A DNA stretch of 64,000 bases from Maratus speciosus (GCA_963932465.1 OZ010791.1:319854283-319918282); one strand, 5' to 3'; positions 1 to 11,314 are shown, counted from the stretch's first letter. Notes: generated by a model not told the origin, from the letters alone. Made by a program: numbers and translations.

Positions 1-1206
1 TTTAATTCTGATTACAGAGTATTGTGTACAATGTTGTTTGTCATATTTTCTATAGAGAACTCTTTTTTATATTAAGAAATCTGCAAATTATATGAAAAAA
101 CTTGGCAAAATTCAGGACTGTTTTTATAAAAACCTTAATTACTCCACGAGTGTAGATGCTATCCTCATAAAAATGAACACTGTATATTATAATAAGCCAT
201 TTATTAATAATCCCGAGCTTGCACGTTGTTGCTAAATTAGTTTTTACAGGGTTATCCAAAAGATATTCGTTCTTTTTCAATTTGTTTACGGTCCCCTATA
301 AGGTTTCGGGAAAAAAATCTTCGCGGAAATATATGACCTATACTATACTGTTTATACAACTGCAGTTTCAGGTTAATTCCTCATGTAATTTTCTAGATAT
401 TTAACAAAACGTCTAAAATCGCAAGTGACCTGTCACCTTTGACCATATAGTGTATGAATAACGAAAGTATAGACTTTTATAACAAATAAATGTCACGGCT
501 ACAAAACTTTAAATAAATTTAGAGTGGATTACATTAAAAATAAGATATTGAGTGACCACAAGGACAAAAATATGTTCTTGGGAATTAGTGATCGTACATA
601 AACAAATAAATAATGACAAATAATAAATAATAATACCATATTTGTGCCTCTTAAGGTAGTTTTTCATAAATACGTAAAAAAATTTTGTATGCGTTTGTAT
701 CATACCATAACACTATATACATATATATCTAGTAGGCTGATGTGTGAAATGCTAATGTATTGATATATTTAAATAATTGCAGAATGCTGAAATAATACAA
801 ACTTGAATTTAATCCCTTGAAGGCACTAAAATATTTAATGTGCTATAACTATATTTTTCAAGTACACCGGAAGTAACACTGAAAAACACTAGTTTATACG
901 ATATTTGTTGAACATTCCAATTACGCCTAGTAGAGCCAATTGCTTTATTGACTGTTTACAGTCGATGCTTCCTGAGTGATGAAAAGTAACAGACTGCTTT
1001 TTTTCTGTTTTAAAGGTCTAAAAGCATTGCGCTCGTGATGCTTCAAGTTTGCTTTAATATTGCATACGTTCAAGTTATACGCAATAATAAATACCAGAGT
1101 ATTAGTTAATTTGCTGATAACGCACCTCATAAGAGATATAAACAATGCGATATAAAAATTAAAATTGTACATATACATACATATATAAACAATTATGATT
1201 CTGTAC
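1..1206. other. AT-rich sequence, no gene seen
   Basis: No open frame of meaningful length, RNA gene or bounded repeat is visible. Short open frames here are rich in Lys, Asn, Ile and Phe, as expected by chance in AT-rich DNA. Confidence 0.6.
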
Positions 1207-1209
1207 TTA

Positions 1210-1990
1210 GGGGCGATCCATAAATGATGTCACACTTTTTTTTCAATATTTTTTACCCCTCCCCCCCCCTTTGTCACAAAGGTCACACTTCACCATACCC
1301 CCTCCCCCCCCCCCTTGTCACATCTCACGCTATATTACATAAACATATACTTGCAGTTCAGAAACAAAGCACTACGTTATAGATTATATTTCAACTTTTA
1401 TTTTTAAATTTTAACTATGTGTTTTAATGACATTTGTGAGCATAACAATAAAAATGATTCGTGCACTTATTTTGTATGAAATAAGACTAAGGTTTACAGC
1501 AAAAAACCTAATTAATACGAATAGTAGTAAAATATTAATATGAAAGATCAGTTAAAAACAGTAGTACAGTAAACTCTGTTTAAGGCGAAATCGATAGGGA
1601 CCAAGAAAATTTTCCGCAGTAGACAATATTCCGCTTTAGACAAATTTTACTCTATGTCCATGGATTCGCAGGGACTTGAAAATCTTTCCGAGTTAGACAG
1701 ATTTCCGTCTTACACAGAGTCCGCCTTACAGAGAATTTACTGTATTTTGGAATTTGAAATGTAATTTAATATATTTGGCTTTAATCTTATCTCTACTTTA
1801 TCAATAAAAAATACTTTAATTTCAAAATAACTTCAAAATTTAATCTGCTGATTTTTAATGCTTTTATTTTAACCAAAATGTGTGATGTCACATTTCTTCT
1901 TACACCCTCCCACCCCCTTGTCACAAACTGTCACAATTTCACGACGCCCCCCCCCCCCCTTCAAGCGTGACATCATTTGTGGATGGCCCC
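1210..1990. mobile_element. Foldback MITE with TTA target duplication (PIF/Harbinger-like)
   Basis: The left end GGGGCGATCCATAAATGATG (1210) and the reverse complement of the right end, GGGGCCATCCACAAATGATG (ending at 1990), form a terminal inverted repeat that continues through a GTCACRCTT motif. Both ends run into C-rich tracts with repeated TTGTCACA motifs (1261-1322 and 1905-1960). The element is flanked by TTA on each side (1207-1209 and 1991-1993), the 3-bp duplication usual for PIF/Harbinger elements. No transposase frame is visible, so it is non-autonomous. A second MITE sits inside it at 1567-1742. The superfamily assignment is an inference from duplication length. Confidence 0.7.
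1567..1742. mobile_element. Pogo/Tigger-type MITE nested in the foldback element
   Basis: The ends CAGTAAACTCTGTTTAAGGC and, on the other strand, CAGTAAATTCTCTGTAAGGC are inverted repeats flanked by TA (1565-1566 and 1743-1744). The inner part repeats TTCCGC and TTAGACA-like words and carries a GGGACC word just inside the left end, a layout typical of Tigger/pogo termini. It is 176 bp and non-coding. Confidence 0.65.
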
Positions 1991-1993
1991 TTA

Positions 1994-2848
1994 ATTAAAC
2001 AAAATACTGAGTACATTTGTTAATAAAAAATTAAATAAGCACCACAGTCATATCTATGGCTCTTCTAAAAACTTTACATTCAATTATACAATTAATTTGT
2101 CGTTTATGCGTGATAAGATACACCAGGTCATAAAAGAAATAGAATTTTCGTTTTTTTAAGTAATATTAATGAAGCACGCTTATGAAGAATAATGTTTCTG
2201 TTTAATCTAATCTGGTGACATTGATAAATAATGATGAAAGTAAGCTAATATCACTATAATTTTTTTTTTCCGACGTTGTTAATTGATCATTGGACATGTG
2301 AATACCAATTTGCTTTATAAGTTCAGTAAGTTTTATTATTTATTCTTATAACACATAAAATGCGTATGGAGCACATTTCAATAGTATTGAAAAATAAAAA
2401 TAAATAAAGTAAATCAATAATAATAATATCAGTTTTGTAGGAAAGAGGGTTCAGAGTTTATGTCATATCTAATTGAATATACACATAAACCAAATTATAT
2501 TTAACATTTGTACAGACTCTGGTAAATTTCTCTTGATATAAGTAATTTCATATTATGAAATTGGTATTATAAAATTATGACAATTCATAAAAAGTATATA
2601 CTTTTAATTTGTGGACAATTAAAAAAAAAGTGTAATTATATATATACAAAAAAAATGGGTTTTTGTTTTGTTTTAGCGTAAATTTAAACTTTAGTTTCAA
2701 AATTCCTATTACTTGGTTCGTTAGTCAGTTGGTTGAATGATTAGTTCGTTTGTTCTTAATTTAATGACAATGTACTAAAAACTCTCATTAAACTAAACTT
2801 TAGTAATCCCAGTGAAATTTTATGATTGAATGCGAAATGTAAAAGAAA
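1994..2848. other. AT-rich sequence, no gene seen
   Basis: Nothing recognised apart from A/T homopolymer runs and short direct repeats. Confidence 0.55.
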
Positions 2849-3020
2849 GACTTAAGAATAACATGTAAATCAATTTTCTTTAATTTTAAATAATAAAGGA
2901 ATTTAAAGTGTATTTTTACAAAGTTTAAGACTTAAGTAAAGACTTAAGAGTAACATGTAAATCCATTTTCTTTAATTTTAAATAATAAAGGAATTTAAAG
3001 TGTATTTTTACAAAGTTTGT
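2849..3020. repeat. 92-bp tandem duplication
   Basis: A block starting GACTTAAGAATAACATGTAA at 2849 is repeated at 2941 with an offset of 92 bp and only a few mismatches, ending in TTTTTACAAAGTTT in both copies. There is no coding potential. The near identity suggests a recent local duplication. Confidence 0.85.
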
Positions 3021-3993
3021 TAACTGAAAGTTGTTTTTCAGGTGCTTTTAATTCTCACGGTAAATTTTTGCGTCTCATAAACCATATTTCATTTTTATAA
3101 TTTTCAATGTTATGCATTAAATTATAATAATAATAGGAAGCACAATGTATATAGTGTGGGCTTTAAGTCTTGCAGCACCATTTCGAAAGCAACTAACGTA
3201 TTGTAGAATCTGAACACAATACACAAGATCTAACCAGTCATACCGTAAAAACTAAACGAGCACTATACTGTCAAGCAGAAGAGTAGTTTCAGTTCCTCTC
3301 TTTTCGAAACTCATTGTATACTCTTCCGTGAGAAAAGGTGTCACCTCGTTATGTATGAATAAATGACTGACGGATCGTATTCTTCTACTACTTAAATACA
3401 TTATACCTTTAGTAAAATGTCTTTGGAAATGTGGCAAATCGAGGTAGCGATGCATATTTTTTTTTTTTTAAATCGGGGTATAGAATTAATATGTAGGGAA
3501 GAAAAGGATGTGAATAATGCAAAATCTAAGGTAATAGTCATTTTTCATGTTTTTTTTTTTTTTTTTTTTTTTTTTTTCTACACCGATAAAAAGGAAAAAA
3601 ACAGTTTTTCTTAAAATATATATTATCAGAATTTCTAATGATAGTATAATAATGCGTCAATCACAATTTATATAAAATCTGCTAAACATGAAATAATATA
3701 AATCTCGAATATTATTAATTAATAACTTTCATGAATTCCATAAAACAGAAAACCTTTCTCTACTAATTGTTATAAAATGTTGATAGATTTTGAAGCTCTT
3801 TCATATAATGTAACTGATCAATAAAAGTAGAGCAAACGGGGTTGTATTAGAATTACATAAAAATTTTAGAAAGAGCCTTTAAGTTGTTGCGCTAAGGATT
3901 CAACACAAATGTAACTTCTATGCTTGAAGATACAATAGAATCGTATTTATAAACGGGCTCATATTACGTTAATCACACAGTTTAGAGCTAATT
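3021..3993. other. No gene; long T homopolymer
   Basis: A run of about 28 T occurs near 3550-3577. Open frames here are short and either cross this run or are Ser/Leu-rich. No RNA gene or bounded repeat is seen. Confidence 0.55.
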
Positions 3994-4054
3994 ACTATTT
4001 GCAAGTAACTACTATTTGCAAGTAACTACTATTTGCAAGTAACTACTATTTGCA
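3994..4054. repeat. 17-bp tandem repeat, 3.6 copies
   Basis: The unit ACTATTTGCAAGTAACT is repeated head to tail at 3994, 4011 and 4028, with a partial fourth copy to 4054. The copies are identical and have no spacers, so this is a minisatellite and not a CRISPR array. Confidence 0.9.
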
Positions 4055-4371
4055 GCTTGAAAACATCCGGAATATGTATACAGTGTGACTTCAGAAATAT
4101 GGCAACTTCAAAAATCCGGCATCAAAACCATCTTTTCCCTTCCTTTTTCTTTTACACTTTCAAGTTATGGGAGAAGAAAAATGGCAATTCCTTATGAATG
4201 GAAAATTTCAAGATCGAAAGTAAAAATGCAAAAGAAAAAAAAAAAAAAAAAAAAAAAGAATATTTGACCTTTTTTTTTTTATATGTCAGAGACGATTATT
4301 TTCTGAACAAATTTTCTGGAAGCTGCAATGTTGCTTAGCAACGAGAACAACTTTGGGGACAACTTTGGCGA

Positions 4372-4683
4372 ATGCATGGTACAATATATGAACGAAGTTT
4401 CAGCGACGGCGACAACAATGATGAGGAAGAATTGTCAGGCTTTCACATTTCCCGTGAAAAGACTTCAATTTATGGGTTGATTGAACACGCAAAATCTGAA
4501 AATGCATTAAGTGCTGAAAAAAGGGATATAGATGATTGGCTAAGCATTGACGAAAATGCGCCAACAACGAACAATTTAACGGACAGCGAGATCGCTGACA
4601 CTGTGCTAAATAGAACCGCAGATAATGCTAGTAGCAGCTCAGAAGACCAAATGAATAACCGGCGGAAGAAAAGGTGCCACTAG
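4372..4683 (+). pseudogene. Tigger/pogo-type transposase, C-terminal fragment
   Basis: A 103-residue open frame. It contains an acidic stretch and then the pattern DIDDWLSIDENAP followed by LTDSEIADTVLN. Tigger/jerky/pogo transposases commonly end after the DDE domain with an acidic tail of the form D-(I/L)-D-x-W-L-x-x-D...P...L-(S/T)-D-x-E-I-x-x-x-V, and this frame matches that pattern. The catalytic core and the CENP-B-type DNA-binding domain are absent upstream, so it is a relic. Its position between inverted ends at 4081 and 5766 on the same strand supports this reading. It has no recognisable start; the first Met is only the first in frame. Confidence 0.5.
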
Positions 4684-4956
4684 AAAAATGCATAAATTTA
4701 ACTGGGTAATTAATATATACTTTAGAGAAACAAGACTGTATTTCCGAAAGAGAAATTGTATTATATTGTATATAAAAAAAAGAAAAAGAAAAAAAAAACT
4801 TGTTAAAGAACGGCCAAAATATTAAAGGAAATGAAGTCGACATCGATTTTTTAAAAATTACTAGAAAAGAAATAATTTCACTCTTTATTTTATTTTATGT
4901 TATTTTATTTTATTTTATTTTTTGTAACGTAGAAAATATCAATAAAGTAAGTTTTT

Positions 4957-5325
4957 TTATAATAAAGCACACATTCTACAATATATATTAAAACACACAT
5001 ACACACATAAATAACGCCTGCATTCAACAGTTAAACGTATATATAAATATTTTACAGACATACATACAATAAATACAATAAACCCAACTAGAGTGAAAAA
5101 TTAGCCAGAGCCAGGAATCGAACCCGGGACCACAGTATATCACAGGGAGCACAGTTCGATTCCTGGCTCTAGCTAATTTTTCACTCCAGTTGGGTTTATT
5201 GTATTTATTGTATGTATGTCTGTAAAATATTTATATATACCTTTAACTGTTGAATGCAGACGTTATTTATGTGTGTATGTGTGTTTTAATATATATTGTA
5301 GTATGTGTGCTTTATTATAATTATC
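4957..5325. repeat. Two tRNA-derived SINE copies head to head, forming a ~370-bp palindrome
   Basis: The left arm (about 4957-5123) and right arm (about 5152-5325) are reverse complements over about 165 bp with few mismatches, including the words GTCTGTAAAATATTTATATA and AGCCAGGAATCGAA. The centre (about 5124-5151) holds truncated tRNA-like heads, with B-box-like TTCGATTCC in each orientation. Arms this similar suggest an inverted duplication of one copy rather than two old independent insertions. Confidence 0.8.
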
Positions 5326-5445
5326 GTAGATCGATGTAATAGTAAAATCTATTCCTTGTTGTCCGGTCATCCAAGGCTGTAGTATAGATGGCTGGTGACT
5401 CCCCCAACATGGTTTATTAGTGAGAAATTGCAGACTCAGGCATCG

Positions 5446-5582
5446 GCCGGAGTAGCTCAGTGGTTAGAGCAGCAGTCTTGTATACTGTGGTTCCGATTTC
5501 GATTCCTGGCTCTGGCTAATTTTTCACTCCAGTTGGGTTTATTGTATGTATGTCTGTAAAATATTTATATATACCTTTAAGT
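5446..5582 (+). repeat. SINE with a tRNA-Thr(UGU)-like head
   Basis: Residues 5446-5516 fold as a tRNA: a 7-bp acceptor stem GCCGGAG/CTCTGGC (one G-T, one mismatch), D-arm GCTC/GAGC with A-box-like TAGCTCAGTGG, and anticodon stem GCAGT/ACTGT with loop CTTGTAT, giving anticodon TGT at 5479-5481. The T-arm is eroded, and there is a non-tRNA tail (GGCTAATTTTTCACTCCAGT, then an AT-rich end). The tail matches the inverted pair at 4957-5325. These points make it a SINE head and not a functional tRNA gene. Confidence 0.75.
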
Positions 5583-7168
5583 TTTTTTTTTCTTAAGTTT
5601 ATTTTTTCTTACATAATTATCACTTAATAATGAATTAAACTATGGCTAAAGGCAACATTAACAATATAGTACTACTTTTGATATTCCTAGTTACTACTTT
5701 TGATATTCCTTCAAAAATCCGGCATAGTCTCGGTCATGATGATGCCGGATTTTTGAAGTTATACTGAATATGTTTAAAATATTTCTTCAAATAACTCTAA
5801 AAACCAAATGACTAAATCAGAGTTAATTGCCTGGTCAATAAAAATTCATGATTTGCTTCAGAAATTGAAACGTCAAATGAAGCACTTAAAATTGCAGAAA
5901 CGTAAATAATTTCAATAAAAAGAAAGCTGTTCAATAGAAAATCAAAGTGTTATATCCGAAAACTTCATTGAAAACCAAAAACATTCTGTTTAGCAGACCT
6001 CAAAATCCACTTAAAGTATACTCCATTTATTCAGAAAGATATCAGTGGAGAATAAAACATCCATGGAAACCACATTGCGCTCTAAGTATGCACATTTAAC
6101 TGGTAATTAGATTGTTTAATGCATAATTAAAAATGGCATGGAAATTATTCTTAAAACCGATCGGATATGAAGTTTTTTAAGACTGGGTATATTTAGAACC
6201 TCTTTCAGGAATGTGAAAATAACAAAAAAAACTATTTTTATATTCGTCTATAATAATAAGTAATAAGGCCAAATGAATATTTATTAAAATGACTTGGTAA
6301 CTGCGGTTCGATTTCATACGTTTAGTTATGATTTTTAACTAAACATTATTCATTTTATAAAGAAATCGCTTTTTTAAATTTCTAAAAAGAATATTTTAAA
6401 ATTTTCATTATCCTTTAAGCTAAATTTTACAAATAGTAATCCAAATCTGATTCAAATGAAATATTGCAATTTCATTTAATATAAACTAGTAAATATTTAA
6501 AATAACAAGTTTTAAATGACATTTTGAGATTTCCAGCAACGTTTCACAACCATTATAAAAGAGGTTCTCAGTATATACCAGTTAAATATTCGTTTTTAGA
6601 TTGCAATGTAAATTCGGTGATTTTTTTTTTCTTTTCTCCATTGATATCTTTCTCAATAAATGGACGAGTGTTTTAAGTGGATTTCGAGGATTACTAAACC
6701 GAATATTTTTGATATACAAATTCAACATTTAATGAAGTTTTCGTATGTAAAACAACTTTCAATTTTTATTGCACAAATTCTTTTTTGTATAGAAATTACT
6801 TATGTTTCAGCTATTTTAAGTTTGTCATTTTGTGTTTTAATTTCTGAAGCGAATCGTCTTTTTTTAACGGGTATTATGCTTTGATTTAATAATTTGATTT
6901 CGAAAATAATTTGACAAAATATTTCTTTACTAAATTATTGAAATATATAAACCTTTTTTTCATTGAGCATTTTAATCAAATGTTATTATAAATATTTATT
7001 CAAAATATTAATATGCTTTTAAGTCTGACATTCTGTAACAAAAGCAAGTTTAGTATATGAATTGGATATATGTTAAACAAATATTTATCACTGCCAGTTA
7101 AAACAATCGTTTTCAGGAAATATGTAAGAGTTATAAATTATACAATTAGATATTTTTATTTATTTTGG
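5583..7168. other. No gene seen
   Basis: After the Tigger right end at 5766 the sequence is AT-rich with only short open frames. A near-duplicate of TACTACTTTTGATATTCCT lies at 5669-5712. Nothing else is recognised. Confidence 0.5.
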
Positions 7169-7170
7169 TA

Positions 7171-8842
7171 GGGTAGCCTGCGTTTCAGACAGAGGAATGC
7201 GGGGTAATTAACAGACAGCAGTATTACTTGCACACTAATTGGAATCTGGCCAACGCAGAATTCATTTTAGTTTAATCAACTATTTTTTCTATTTAAATTA
7301 GTATTTTCTTAGTAACTAGCAGCTTACTCTGTCTTGTTGAAAATTGGTTTCCTAAATGCTATAAAAAAAAAAAAAAATTCCTGTTAGACTTTTGGCTTCA
7401 CTGAATTCAAATTTCAATTTCTCGGGTGTGGAAATTCTAGTACAAATGCTTCTCCGCTTTTGGATACTAGGATATGTTATATTTTTGGAAACAGCGAAAA
7501 AACGTTATTTGGATGTCCATTTGGGAAAAAATCGAATTAAAAAGAAACTGTAGCTTTCAAGAAAGACCGTGTTAATTATCAGACAGCTTTCAGGGTAATT
7601 TCCAGACACAAATATGTGTTACTAAATGTGTTTTGATTGATACCACATGGTAAATTAAGTGTTTGTGAGTAAATTAAAACGGGTTGTATATTAAAATATA
7701 ACTTCCAAAGGCCATCTGTAAGTTAAAATGAAAATACTGGGTGGAGATACAGCTAAAATATCAGATTTATGAAGAAAGTTAGAAATGCCATTTCAGAATC
7801 AAATATATAATGCATGCTGCATATTATGACCAAACGTTTTATCTGGGACAGACACAAAAGTTGTTCCACAAAAATGACTATGAGAAAAATCTGTTGGAAG
7901 TTGAAATGAAATTTTTAAACTGGCTTGGGAATGATCGTTATTGGTGGCCAAAAAACATCAAGTTGAAATTGTTGCCAAATCCTTTTTGTTTTTTGGTCCT
8001 ATTAAGATTAAGACTGTTGATCCTTTCCATGTTGAAACTATTGAAGATGTGAAAGAATTCTAAAATAATGTTAATTTTTTTTTTTTTTACAGTGATATCT
8101 TTAGTGTAAAAAAAAGCTAAAATGCTTAGGCCTGTCGAAATTACTGCTATGTAAAAAATTTATTGTATAGTGCTAAAAAGCAGATTAGCTACTAAAATAT
8201 TTATTTTATTATTTTTTCTGTTTTCTTTTTTCTTAAACGAAATTGGTGTCGGTTTTATGTTTTTACTTAATGTGGATTTTTATTCAACCATCAAAATTAT
8301 TTATTCATTATTATAATTTTTATTCAACCATATATTAAAAAGTGTGAATTTTTTTACTGATTTACATAAATCTATGTAAAACAGATATAGCTACAGTAGC
8401 TATGTATGGAAAAAAGTTCCATATAACTTGCTTGTATTCGTTAAAATATAAATGAATTTCGGGTGTACAGTTACAATTGCGTTTTCATGCCTTTTTCTGT
8501 ATTCAGAATGGTCTAATACATATCCCATTTTGTGTCATAACATTTTACAATGGTTGTTTTTAATTACCGTATTCATTGTTCAATTCCGATCCTTAAAAAT
8601 ACCCCAAATAGCTGCCTGAAATTAGTACTTAGGTGTCTGGAAATTACCCCAAAACTCGGGTAATTTTCAGACAGGATTTTATTAATTTTGTTTTTTAATA
8701 TTAATGCCAATTATCTGAAATTCTTCAAAATAATCACCAGACATTTGATGATTTTACTAGGAAAAAGTTAAAAGCAATAGTCATTGATTCCTGAGTAATT
8801 GCAAAGGTTATGTTTTTCTCTGAAAATTACCCCAGTCTACCC
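7171..8842 (+). mobile_element. TA-flanked DNA transposon with an internally repeated terminal motif
   Basis: The left end GGGTAGCCTGCG... (7171) and the right end, read on the other strand as GGGTAGACTGGGGTAATTTT (ending 8842), are flanked by TA on both sides (7169-7170, 8843-8844). A motif of the form GGGTAATT-NN-CAGACA from the right end recurs inside at 7201-7216, 7571-7585 (variant) and 7593-7608, inverted at 8634-8650, direct at 8658-8673, and as weaker forms near 8612 and 8730. A transposase-like C-terminal fragment lies at 7810-8062. TA duplication and size fit the Tc1/mariner/pogo group; the family is not one I can name. Confidence 0.65.
7810..8062 (+). pseudogene. Transposase-like C-terminal fragment
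   Basis: The frame reads AAYYDQTFYLGQ, then a basic/acidic stretch, then W-x-x-N-D-R-Y-W-W-P-K. After a one-base slip in an A run near 7950 the next frame continues with FFGPIK and ends at TAA 8060-8062. The layout (Tyr-rich 'x-Y-D-x-x-F-Y-x-G' strand, 'Y-W-W-P' box, then 'F-x-G-P-I') resembles a small C-terminal domain that follows the DDE core in some arthropod pogo-like transposases. No DDE residues are present, so the catalytic part has been lost. The family call is tentative. Confidence 0.45.
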
Positions 8843-8844
8843 TA

Positions 8845-10097
8845 TTTCGTTTGTACTGAAAATCAACTTGTAGAAGATTTTCATACAATGACAGCCAACT
8901 CAATTAACACAATTTCTACCGGTGTCAAATGATATCATTAAAAGCTGTGATTTGTATTTATTTTACCTATAATTTTTAAAGTTAAAAATTCCAAAAATAA
9001 ATCTTTAATAAATTAAAAATTGTTTGTGGTTTTGTTCTTTAATCGTTACAAATAAAACAACCATAAAACGAAATATTTGTTTATTTGGCACCAGTATGGT
9101 AAAAAAATATATTTTTTTTTAAATTTCGCAACAAAAAGACAAAATATAATTTATATGATCTAAATCTTCAATTTATTTTTGTTTTGTTCTTGTTATTGTC
9201 TAGAGAACATATTCTTTTTTATATTACGTAAAAGAAAAATTTCAAACAACCGATAATTTGAAACAAATCTAAAAACTCCATGAAAATTAAATAAGAGAAA
9301 TCCGATATACCTGCGACATTAATAAAGTATGCAAATCCTCATGTATATTTAGTCTTTTATTTGTTTCTTTTGAAAATATAAGAAAATACATTTAATCTTG
9401 AAAAAAAAATGATAAATGAATTTTAATAAAATATATTTGTAGAGAAACACAAAAATATAATTTTTTCTCCTTCTGTAAACCGAGATGTTGATATTTGGTC
9501 GCAAAATAAGTAATCGTAGTAAAGGAATCCCCGGTTATTGGATTAAAACATCAATAGCATGTATACTCCATGAGCTATGTGAACTTGAGTATTTCGCTTA
9601 CGAAGCAATAAGCTTTTATGCTTCAATAAAATTACAGTTTTACACGGTTTTGTTCAATCTGATATTTTACTCTTAAGGTAAAACTCTCGTGAATCGGAAC
9701 AAAACAATTTTGCAAAAACGTGATAATCAACCTAATGAAAAGAGAAAATCCCTCCGTCTTCGTAAAATGTCTTGATATATTCTTTAGAAGAAACGCATGT
9801 AATTGCTTCAATCAAAGAACGTTGCTTAAATGTCATCTAATTTGGAAGAAAAGTAAAGAAGTTTGTTATTTTAAATAGTTGAATTACGATTCTACAGGAA
9901 GAAAATGTATAATGAAGTAGAAATGTTTTATTAAAAGAAAATTTATGTTTATTACTTCGATATTGGAGGGAAGTGACTAAATATATTTTATTTTATTTTG
10001 TGAAATACAGTTTCGGCTATAATGAAGGTTATTAGAAGAATTTTTGAAAAAATGAATATTGCATAAAAAATTATTTGGAAAAAAAAATATTTTCTTA
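8845..10097. other. No gene seen
   Basis: AT-rich, with short open frames only (the longest is about 63 codons near 9485, without recognisable motifs). Confidence 0.5.
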
Positions 10098-10153
10098 GTT
10101 ATCTTCCTCGGTTCGGAAGTATCATATGTGATACTTCTAAATCGAGGAGGATA
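10098..10153. repeat. Near-perfect ~55-bp palindrome
   Basis: The arm TATCTTCCTCGG... (10098) pairs with ...CGAGGAGGATA (to 10153). The central 22 bp read GAAGTATCATATG-TGATACTTC, fully self-complementary around CATATG. The arms differ at about four positions. It has no coding content and no bounded element around it. Confidence 0.8.
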
Positions 10154-10507
10154 TAATCTAAACTATATTTGATATTGTTTTACCTTTTACTTTATTTCTG
10201 TACATCTGAAAGTTTTTGACTTTGTATCAAACCTAATAAATGTCAGCACTGATGCTTATTCCCTCATAAAATAGGTGTTATTTTCATCTGAGTTTGCAAA
10301 ATACATTCCTTCAGTGTGCCTTTGAAAGTAAGAAATTTTCATAATTAACTTAAATGCTTTAGAATTTAAAAAAACGTAGGATCTGTAGATCATTCAATTA
10401 ATTAAAAGCCTTCAATTTGTACTGCATGATTTTAGGTTATTGATATTTAAATTGATATTTTAAGGGTGTTCTTAATTTATATCCGTATTTGTAAAGCTAA
10501 ATTCCCA

Positions 10508-10760
10508 TCACACATTTTTTAGTGATAGGAATCATTAAAAAATGTGATTCCCATCATTATTTATGGGAATCACATAATTAGATTCCCATAAGTAGTGTAA
10601 TCTATTTATGGATTACACTAATCCCTAAATAGCATTAATGTTTATGACCCCCTAAACTCCTATTAGGGGTTTCGGCCCCTCCCTAAAGTATCAATTTACT
10701 TTATGGATTAAAGTAGATTAAGTGTAATGTCCTGTTAAGAAGTTTTCTTAACCTGACAGG
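10508..10760. other. Cluster of six hairpins
   Basis: Successive inverted repeats are: ACATTTTTTA/TTAAAAAATGT (about 10512-10545); GTGATTCCCAT/ATGGGAATCAC (10544-10573, 11 bp perfect); TAGTGTAATC/GATTACACTA (10593-10620, 10 bp perfect); AGGGG/CCCCT with loop TTTCGG (10665-10680); TACTTTA/TAAAGTA (10697-10715); GTTAAGAA/TTCTTAAC inside CCTGT/ACAGG (10731-10760). The word TTCCCAT recurs three times. No open frame spans it. The function is unknown. Confidence 0.7.
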
Positions 10761-11312
10761 TCGGTTTTCGGGATGCTTGACACTTCTCTAGTACGCATTT
10801 TCATGTTCAGCTAATATATTGTACAGACAAACATGATAAATTAACTTAATTATCATCATAATTAATATTATTGTGATGTTCTTGCAAGTATAAATTCAGT
10901 TACACAGCTAAACATGCTTAATTGAGAGTTTATAGCATCCAAAAAATATATTTCGGTTTCAGTAAACGGATCAATAACTTATAAAAATTACTCGGAAACG
11001 TATCGAATATCAATGTGCAGAAAAATTAACTTAAAAAAAATGCATCTTTAAATCTTGAAAGTAAATTAGTTTGTGAGATTTCAAATGTTAAAGATCACAT
11101 ATCGGAAATGTAGAAATCTCAGATAGTTTATTGTTTATTTTCGTATACGGTTATTATAGATTAAGAAACATTTGTCTTTTCTTTTACGGTGAAAATCCTA
11201 AAAATTTATGATAGCATATCCTAGAATATTCTCAGATATGATTTGATTCAATTTTCCTCAGTACCATTAATAGTTTTAGTTACGGTCCACCATTAATCTA
11301 AAATATACATAA
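10761..11312. other. No gene seen
   Basis: AT-rich sequence between the hairpin cluster and the next transposon. Nothing recognised. Confidence 0.5.
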
Positions 11313-11314
11313 TA

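Larger units (their letters stand above)
4081..5766 (+). mobile_element. Decayed Tigger/pogo-like DNA transposon interrupted by SINEs
   Basis: The left end CAGTGTGACTTCAGAAATAT (4081, preceded by TATA) leads into ACTTCAAAAATCCGGCATC at about 4105. The same ACTTCAAAAATCCGGCATC word appears inverted at the right end (5743-5761), which closes with a CTG at 5766; a further copy of the core lies near 5710-5724. A fragment resembling the acidic C-terminal tail of a Tigger-type transposase lies inside at 4372-4683. Two SINE insertions lie between that fragment and the right end. A TA duplication is clear on the left but eroded on the right. Confidence 0.6.

Noticed and set aside
3994..4054. CRISPR-like direct repeats
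   Set aside because: Units are 17 bp and contiguous with no spacers; the setting is eukaryotic.
9485..9676. 63-codon frame as a small gene
   Set aside because: No motif, no upstream signals and a length expected by chance in AT-rich DNA.
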